Assembly (NCBI GenBank): GCA_020217065.1
Contig: JAIWOB010000070.1
Coordinates: forward strand, 1-10,000
Length of the DNA stretch: 10,000 nucleotides
Origin: Chloroflexota bacterium
GTDB lineage: Bacteria; Chloroflexota; Anaerolineae; Anaerolineales; Villigracilaceae
Reading direction: 5' to 3'
The translations under genes and the position numbers were made by a program. Positions 5,591 to 10,000 of this stretch are shown one piece after another. The notes beneath the pieces were generated by a model. That model had not been told where the DNA came from. It saw only the letters and a program-made list of their open reading frames with translations, and ran no database searches. Position 1 is the stretch's first letter, and every line of letters starts with the position of its first letter.

Positions 5591-6592
5591 ATGCTCGAAC
5601 TACGCGATATTTTCAAAACCTATGAAGGCTCGCCGCTCCTGCGCGGCATTTCATTTTCCGTTGTTGAAGGGGAAACGGTCTGCCTGCTTGGCGCGTCGGG
5701 CAGCGGCAAGTCCACGCTCTTGCGGATGATTGCCGGACTGGAGAATCCGGAACGCGGGCAGATTCTGTTCAACGGGCTTGACCTCGCCCAAATCCCGACT
5801 CACCTCCGCGACTTTGGGCTGGTATTTCAGGACTATGGGCTTTTTCCTCACCTGAACGTTTTTGACAACGTGGCGTTTGGGCTGCGGATGCGAAACCTTC
5901 GCGCCGATGAAATTAATTCGCGAGTCGCCGCCCTGCTGAAAAAGGTCAACCTGACAGGGTTTGAGAGCCGAAAAACGACCGACCTCTCCGGCGGAGAGCA
6001 GCAGCGCGTCGCGCTTGCCCGCGCCCTTGCCCCCCAGCCGCGCCTTTTGATGTTCGATGAACCCCTCGGCGCGCTGGATAGAACCTTGAAGGAAAGTCTC
6101 TTACAGGAACTCCGTTCCATTTTGCATGAGACGAAAATCCCCGCGATTTACGTCACCCACGACCAGGACGAAGCCTTTGCCGTCGCCGACCGCATCCTGC
6201 TTTTACACGAGGGCGAAATTGTCCGTGCGGGAACGCCCGCCCAAGTCTGGTCAGACCCAGGCTCCCCCTGGGCGGCGAGATTTTTAGACGCTGGCAATGT
6301 CCTTGAGGGCGTGATTAAGAGGAGCGATGAAGGCGGAAGGATGAAAGTCGAAACCGCCTTTGGCGATTTCTTCGCGCAATGCGAACGTCGCCACAGGGTG
6401 GGAGAAACAGTCTCGTTGTTGGTGAGACAATCGAGCGGAGGCGGGCAGGAGATAAATCTCAAAGCGGAAGACGCGCTTTTTAAGCGCGACCAGTTTGAGG
6501 TCAGGGGAGAGGGATTGGTCTTTCAAATGAAGGAAGCGCCCGTCGTGGGTCAAGTCGTCAAAGTAAAGGTGGAGGTGAAGTGTCTCGTATAA
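5591..6592 (+). CDS. thiQ: Thiamine ABC transporter ATPase with C-terminal TOBE-like domain (ThiQ-like)
   Basis: The 333-residue protein powers import through the preceding permease. Motifs in order: Walker A GASGSGKST (34-42), Q-loop Q80 in VFQDYGLFPH, signature LSGGEQQRVALARAL (132-146), Walker B RLLMFDEP (151-158), D-loop ALD (161-163) and H-loop H190 in VTHD. All catalytic residues are present. E. coli ThiQ has about 232 residues. The extra 100 here (about 235-333), with short beta strands such as GVIKRS, FFAQC and VSLLVRQ, look like the TOBE-type regulatory domain of FbpC/PotA/CysA ATPases. By sequence alone it could be taken for an iron(III) or spermidine ATPase; the operon and riboswitch argue for thiamine. 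No Shine-Dalgarno precedes the ATG. Its last 13 nt overlap the next gene. DEGGRMK (about 246-252) appears to be repeat-derived sequence. Confidence 0.9.
   Translation: MLELRDIFKTYEGSPLLRGISFSVVEGETVCLLGASGSGKSTLLRMIAGLENPERGQILFNGLDLAQIPTHLRDFGLVFQDYGLFPHLNVFDNVAFGLRMRNLRADEINSRVAALLKKVNLTGFESRKTTDLSGGEQQRVALARALAPQPRLLMFDEPLGALDRTLKESLLQELRSILHETKIPAIYVTHDQDEAFAVADRILLLHEGEIVRAGTPAQVWSDPGSPWAARFLDAGNVLEGVIKRSDEGGRMKVETAFGDFFAQCERRHRVGETVSLLVRQSSGGGQEINLKAEDALFKRDQFEVRGEGLVFQMKEAPVVGQVVKVKVEVKCLV
6326..6345. repeat. GATGAAGG-type short repeat inside the ATPase gene
   Basis: GATGAAGGCGGAAGGATGAA is made of two diverged GATGAAGG-like units. Its reverse complement shares TTCATCCTTC with the tract at 4246-4280 in the permease gene, so the two are in opposite orientation. 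In frame it encodes DEGGRMK in the linker of the C-terminal domain, where an insertion would be tolerated. Confidence 0.4.
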
Positions 6593-7032
6593 AAGTTTTC
6601 AAAAAGAATCCCGCCGATGAAGTTGTCTGGCAATACGAAGGGACAATCTTGCGCCGCGAAGAAAATCAAATCACGCTGGAGGCTTTGTTTAACCGCGACG
6701 ACCTGCCTTTCATGGACATCATTCTCAAGCGCAATGACCGCTTTGTAGAGACCTTTTACGCCGACCGCTGGTATAACATCTTTGAAATTTACGACCGCGA
6801 CGATGGGCGGTTTAAGGGCTGGTATTGCAACATCGGCAAGCCCGCTGTCATTACCGACGACTTCGTTTCGTATGTTGACCTCGCTCTGGATTTATGGGTT
6901 TCCGCCGACGGCAGGCAGACGGTTTTGGACGAAGAGGAATTTGAAAAGATGAACTTGGCGAACGATGTAAAGCAAAAAGCCCGCGACGCGCTGCAAAGGT
7001 TGAAGATGAATTTTGAAACCCGCTCGCTTTGA
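6580..7032 (+). CDS. DUF402 protein (Ntdp/FomD-like putative nucleotide or phosphate-ester phosphohydrolase)
   Basis: The GTG at 6580 has GGAGG about 5 nt upstream (6570-6575) and lies 13 nt inside the ATPase gene, so translation is coupled. The 150-residue protein has the DUF402 core: an N-terminal beta barrel, then DRFVETFYADRWYNIFEIYD (53-72), RDDGRFKGWYCNI (73-85), YVDLALDLWV (98-107), DG (110-111) and VLDEEEF (115-121). In family members of known structure the clustered Asp, Glu and aromatic residues bind divalent metal and a phosphorylated substrate. Known activities are hydrolysis of nucleoside di- or triphosphates (Ntdp) and of a CMP ester (FomD). A C-terminal helix is typical. It is the last gene before the terminator at 7077. 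Its presence in a TPP-riboswitch operon hints at a thiamine-phosphate substrate, but this is inference only. Confidence 0.85.
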   Translation: MSRIKVFKKNPADEVVWQYEGTILRREENQITLEALFNRDDLPFMDIILKRNDRFVETFYADRWYNIFEIYDRDDGRFKGWYCNIGKPAVITDDFVSYVDLALDLWVSADGRQTVLDEEEFEKMNLANDVKQKARDALQRLKMNFETRSL

Positions 7033-7076
7033 TTGCGCGCGCCGGCGGCGGATATTGCCCGCTCATCGCGCGCTTC

Positions 7077-7107
7077 AAAACTCCGCCGTTTGGCGGGGTT
7101 TATTTTT
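7077..7107 (+). terminator. Intrinsic terminator at the end of the TPP operon
   Basis: AACTCCGCC (7079-7087) and GGCGGGGTT (7092-7100) form a 9-bp stem, with one T-G pair, around a GTTT loop. The T-rich TATTTTTC follows. It lies 45 nt after the DUF402 stop and separates the thiamine operon from the molybdoenzyme operon. A GCGCGC / GCGCGC pair at 7035-7040 and 7068-7073 could form a further hairpin just before it. Confidence 0.85.
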
Positions 7108-7253
7108 CTACGCGTGGATGAATGCGTTTTTTAGGAAAGTATATTCAGCGATGGAACGCTGGACTTTACGGCGCTTTACTTGAATCTTTTCGCTTATCAT
7201 AGGCGGTGATGATAGCAGGAAAAAAATCACTACTCGCCATTCTTCATTTGCTC

Positions 7254-7265
7254 TACACTTAACCC
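7254..7265 (+). promoter_or_regulatory. Possible -10 box for a leaderless molybdoenzyme transcript
   Basis: TACACT (7254-7259) fits the TAnnnT -10 form, and its expected start site falls at about 7266, the A of the start codon. No Shine-Dalgarno is present before this ATG. No matching -35 hexamer is found at 16-18 bp. The rest of the 7108-7265 stretch shows only a lone TATCAT at 7195-7200. Confidence 0.3.
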
Positions 7266-9659
7266 ATGAGCGGTCCTAATCTCCAACCGTCAATCGCTAA
7301 AATCCGCGTCGGCTGCCCCGCCCACAATTGCGGCGGACGTTGCCTGCTGATCGCGCACATCGAAGATGGAAAAATCGTCCGCTTGGATACGGATGACCGA
7401 CCTGATACGATTGCCGCGCCGCAACTCCGCGCCTGCGCCCGTGGACGTGCCTATTTGCGGCGGCAGTATCATCCAGACAGGTTGTTGTATCCGCTGAAAC
7501 GGGTGGGGAAGCGCGGCGAGGGGAAGTTTGTCCGCGTTTCGTGGGACGAAGCTCTGGGCGAAGTCGCAAGCCAGATGGTGAGAATCAAGTCCGAGTACGG
7601 CAATGACGCGCTTTTCGTCCCGTACGGCACGGGGAGTTATAACCAGCTCAACGGGTCGCATGTCGCCCGTCGTCTAATGAATCTCTTTGGCGGCTGTCTC
7701 GACATTTACAATTCCTATTCGTGGGGAGCCATCAACATCGCCACGCCCACCGTCTACGGTACGCTCGTCACGGGCAACCAGCGGCAGGACTGGCTCAACT
7801 CGAAGTACATCCTGATGTGGGGTTGGAACCCCGCCGAGATGCGCGACGGAACCAACTCCGATTATTTTGTGAAACTGGCCCGCGAGAACGGGGCGCGTGT
7901 GGTGTGTATTGACCCACGTCACTCGCTCTCTGCCGCCGCCCTCGCCGACGAGTGGATTCCCATCCGCCCTGGCACCGACGCCGCGATGATGAGCGCGATG
8001 GCGTACGTGATTCTGACCGAGAACCTGCACGACGCCGAGTTTGTCCGCACGCATTGCGTCGGCTTTGACGCTGGGCAGATGCCCGTCGCGGGCGCAGAGA
8101 GTTACTCCGATTACCTGCTTGGCACGCGCGACGGTCAGCCCAAAACGCCCGAATGGGCTGAAGCCATCACTGCCGTCCCCGCCGCAACTATTGCGCGGAT
8201 TGCCCGCGAGTACGCCACGTCCAAACCTGCCGTGTTGTATCAGGGCTACGGGATGCAGCGCCGCGCTTATGGCGAGCAGGTTGTCCGCGCGGGCTGTGTG
8301 CTGGCGGCGATTTCTGGCAACGTGGGAATCTCTGGCGGCTGGGCAAGCGGATTGGGATTGCAGGCGGACGATGGTGGACCTCACTGGACTGTTTTCCCGC
8401 TGGGAGAGAATCCTGTCCGAGCGAGCATCCCCGTCTTTCTCTGGACTGAAGCCTGTTTGCGCGGAAAAGAGTTGACTCAAGCGGACGGCTTGGTCGGCGC
8501 TCCGCGTTTGACCAACGACATCAAGTTGATTTACGCTGTCGCCACCAACTGCCTCATCAACCAACACGCCGATGTGAACCGCTCCGCTGAAATTCTGCGC
8601 GACGAATCCAAAGTGGAGTTCATCGTTGTGCAGGATAATTTCCTCACGCCCACAGGCATGTTTGCCGACATTATTTTGCCCGCCTGCACGCAGTTCGAGA
8701 CTTGGGGCGTGGAAGACGGCTGGAAGTACGGCGACGAAGTGATTCTGCAACCGAAACTGGTCGAGCCGCCTGGCGAATCCAAATCCGATTATCGAATCTG
8801 CGCCGACCTCGCCGAACGGTTGGGAATCGCCGAAGCCTTCACCGAAGGGCGCGATGAAAAAGATTGGGTGGAATGGTGCTTGGATGTTTTCCGCTCAACC
8901 CGTTTCCCTGAGTTACCAACTCTTGATGAATTCATCGAAAAGAATCTCGGCGCGTGGAGCAAGCCTGTCACAAATCCAAAAATCGCCTTCGCCGATTTCC
9001 GCGCCGACCCAGAGAAATATCCGCTCGATACGCCCAGCGGAAAAATTGAAATCTTCTCGAAGAAACTGCACGACATGGGCAATCCCGAAGAAATCCCCGC
9101 CGTGCCGAAATATATTCGGGAGTGGAAAAGTCCGTTTGATGAATTTGAACCACGGAGACACGAGGACACGGAGGAAAAAAATTTAAAACCCCGTGACTCT
9201 GTGTCTCCGTGGTTAGCGAAGAGTTTTCCTCTGCAAGCCATCGGACACCACACGCTGGCGCGGGTGCATTCCACGCACGCCAACAACGACTGGCTGCAAG
9301 AGGCGTTCCCGCAGCGTGTTTTCATCAACCCGATTGACGCCGCCGCGCGCGACATCCACGACGGCGACCTTGTACGCGTGTGGAATGGATTGGGCGAGAT
9401 GGTCATCCAAGCCCGAGTCACGCCGCGAATCATGCCTGGCGTGGTGGATATTCCACAGGGCGCATGGTGGAATCCCGATGAAAACGGCGTAGATCACGGC
9501 GGCAATGTCAACGTGTTGACCTCGCACAAATGGACTCCGCTGGCGTTTGGCTCGGCGCAGCAGACGATTTGGGTGGAGATTGAGAAGGCGATGGACAACA
9601 GACCGAAGACGATGGTCAATCGTTTATTGTCCATCGTCCTTCGTCGGGGTTCAAAATGA
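7266..9659 (+). CDS. DMSO-reductase-family molybdopterin oxidoreductase, catalytic subunit (DmsA-like)
   Basis: A 797-residue protein of the bis-molybdopterin guanine dinucleotide family. C17, C22, C26 and C57 (CPAHNCGGRC and later RACARGR) would hold a [4Fe-4S] cluster. YPLKRVGKRGEGKFVRVSWD (75-94) is the classic stretch after it. S152 in YNSYSWGA aligns with the DmsA serine that binds molybdenum. Further hallmarks are PRHSLSAA in the nucleotide-binding domain, QGYGMQRR, and the C-terminal INPIDAAARDIHDGDLVRV, TPRIMPGVV and PQGAWW with VNVLTSHKW. An in-frame TAA stands one codon before the ATG and no twin-arginine signal exists, so the enzyme should stay cytoplasmic. Likely roles are reduction of an S- or N-oxide or a related oxyanion; the substrate is not decidable. 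Two stretches, about 628-650 and 776-797, are repeat-derived. The stop overlaps the Fe-S subunit start. Confidence 0.9.
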   Translation: MSGPNLQPSIAKIRVGCPAHNCGGRCLLIAHIEDGKIVRLDTDDRPDTIAAPQLRACARGRAYLRRQYHPDRLLYPLKRVGKRGEGKFVRVSWDEALGEVASQMVRIKSEYGNDALFVPYGTGSYNQLNGSHVARRLMNLFGGCLDIYNSYSWGAINIATPTVYGTLVTGNQRQDWLNSKYILMWGWNPAEMRDGTNSDYFVKLARENGARVVCIDPRHSLSAAALADEWIPIRPGTDAAMMSAMAYVILTENLHDAEFVRTHCVGFDAGQMPVAGAESYSDYLLGTRDGQPKTPEWAEAITAVPAATIARIAREYATSKPAVLYQGYGMQRRAYGEQVVRAGCVLAAISGNVGISGGWASGLGLQADDGGPHWTVFPLGENPVRASIPVFLWTEACLRGKELTQADGLVGAPRLTNDIKLIYAVATNCLINQHADVNRSAEILRDESKVEFIVVQDNFLTPTGMFADIILPACTQFETWGVEDGWKYGDEVILQPKLVEPPGESKSDYRICADLAERLGIAEAFTEGRDEKDWVEWCLDVFRSTRFPELPTLDEFIEKNLGAWSKPVTNPKIAFADFRADPEKYPLDTPSGKIEIFSKKLHDMGNPEEIPAVPKYIREWKSPFDEFEPRRHEDTEEKNLKPRDSVSPWLAKSFPLQAIGHHTLARVHSTHANNDWLQEAFPQRVFINPIDAAARDIHDGDLVRVWNGLGEMVIQARVTPRIMPGVVDIPQGAWWNPDENGVDHGGNVNVLTSHKWTPLAFGSAQQTIWVEIEKAMDNRPKTMVNRLLSIVLRRGSK
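9148..9214. repeat. Palindromic repeat inserted in frame in the molybdoenzyme gene
   Basis: AACCACGGAGACAC (9148-9161) and GTGTCTCCGTGGTT (9201-9214) are perfect 14-bp inverted arms. The inner arms, around GACACGGAGG and CCCCGTGACTC, pair only partly around an A/T-rich loop (9175-9187). The 67-nt unit encodes about residues 628-650 (EPRRHEDTEEKNLKPRDSVS and onward). This stretch falls between YIREW and FPLQAIGHH, where DmsA-like proteins have only a short linker. The reading frame stays open throughout. Confidence 0.88.
9589..9646. repeat. Inverted repeat forming the C-terminal codons of the molybdoenzyme gene
   Basis: GATGGACAA (9590-9598) and TTGTCCATC (9627-9635) are perfect 9-bp inverted arms. 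CGAAGACGATGG (9604-9615) is also complementary to CCATCGTCCTTCG (9631-9643) apart from one extra base. One frame of this segment reads WSIVYCPSSFV, a peptide pattern I associate with dispersed CCATCGTC-type repeats. It supplies roughly the last 22 residues of the enzyme (MDNRPKTMVNRLLSIVLRRG onward) and ends about 10 nt before the next start codon. Confidence 0.6.
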
Positions 9660-10000
9660 CCTACGCTTTTACCTTCGACGCTTCCGCCTGCTCTGGCTGC
9701 AAAGCCTGTCAGGAGGCATGCAAGGATAAGAATAATCTACCCGTCGGCGTATTGTGGCGGCGGGTGGTTGAGGTTTCCGGCGGGGAATGGATTCGAACCG
9801 GCGATGCGTGGACGAATACCGTCTTTGCTTATAATTTGTCTATTGCGTGTAATCATTGCAGGCATCCCAAATGCGCGGGCGTCTGCCCGACGGATGCCTA
9901 TGTTCACCGCCCCGATGGGATTGTTTACATTGACTCGTCCAAGTGTATGGGTTGCGGTTACTGCGCCTGGGCATGTCCGTACAACGCTCCGCGCTATAAC
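9656..10000 (+). CDS. DmsB-like four-cluster ferredoxin subunit (3' end outside window)
   Basis: The ATG at 9656 overlaps the molybdoenzyme stop in an ATGA arrangement. The 115 residues present begin MTYAFTFDASACSGCKACQE and show three cysteine groups of the DmsB/NrfC type: C12, C15, C18, C22; C65, C68, C73, C77 (CNHCRHPKCAGVC); and C97, C100, C103, C107 (CMGCGYCAWACPYNAP). The fourth group would lie beyond the window. Such subunits carry electrons between the catalytic subunit and a membrane anchor that takes them from, or gives them to, the quinone pool; a DmsC- or NrfD-like anchor gene is expected next but is not visible. There is no signal peptide, in line with the catalytic subunit. It is cut only by the window edge. 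Confidence 0.93.
   Translation, partial: MTYAFTFDASACSGCKACQEACKDKNNLPVGVLWRRVVEVSGGEWIRTGDAWTNTVFAYNLSIACNHCRHPKCAGVCPTDAYVHRPDGIVYIDSSKCMGCGYCAWACPYNAPRYN

Noticed and set aside
5591-6592. Iron(III) or spermidine transporter ATPase
   Set aside because: The TOBE-like tail resembles FbpC/PotA, but the TPP riboswitch, the kinase and the TbpA-like binding protein in the same operon make thiamine the better call.
7674-8750. Long minus-strand open frame (358 codons) opposite the molybdoenzyme gene
   Set aside because: It mirrors the codon pattern of the + strand gene, shows no recognisable domain, and the + strand protein is conserved over the whole stretch.
9145-9225. CRISPR repeat or IS end
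   Set aside because: The palindrome occurs singly with no regular spacers, and no transposase or longer element is present; it is a short dispersed repeat.

Overview
The window looks like a chromosomal segment of a moderately GC-rich, metabolically versatile bacterium. The genes, and the short palindromic repeats scattered through them, resemble what I know of Chloroflexota of the Anaerolineae type; this placement is inference, because no rRNA or marker protein is present. No phage, IS transposase, CRISPR array or tRNA was seen. Nearly all genes are on the + strand.

Layout. (1) Positions 1-240, minus strand: N-terminal part of a YafY-like HTH regulator, diverging from (2) a PIG-L/LmbE zinc deacetylase (374-1216). 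A TGACATA-type inverted repeat lies between them as a probable operator. (3) A small PilZ-domain protein (1359-1700), which starts at a GTG behind a near-perfect Shine-Dalgarno. (4) A thiamine pyrophosphate (TPP) controlled operon: strong sigma-70 type promoter (1739-1767), TPP riboswitch (1782-1886), intrinsic terminator (1904-1930) with a visible antiterminator pairing, thiamine pyrophosphokinase, TbpA/ThiB-like thiamine-binding lipoprotein, ThiP-like fused permease, ThiQ-like ATPase with an extra C-terminal domain, and a DUF402 (Ntdp/FomD-like) putative phosphohydrolase, closed by a terminator at 7077-7107. (5) From 7266, a DMSO-reductase-family molybdopterin oxidoreductase, translationally overlapped (ATGA) by a DmsB-like four-cluster ferredoxin subunit that runs off the window.

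How the genes work together. When TPP is scarce the riboswitch should let transcription through. The lipoprotein would then capture thiamine (or its phosphates), the permease and ATPase import it, and the kinase convert thiamine to TPP, closing the feedback loop. The DUF402 protein overlaps the ATPase gene and is the least expected member; it may act on phosphorylated thiamine forms, but that is a guess. The Mo enzyme and Fe-S subunit would form the electron-transfer core of a respiratory reductase or oxidase. The catalytic subunit has no Tat signal, so it should sit on the cytoplasmic side.

The most unusual theme is short palindromic repeats embedded in frame in conserved proteins: at the N terminus of the permease, inside the Mo enzyme, at the C terminus of the Mo enzyme, and perhaps in the permease-ATPase spacer. 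Smaller motifs of a different kind occur within the permease and ATPase genes.
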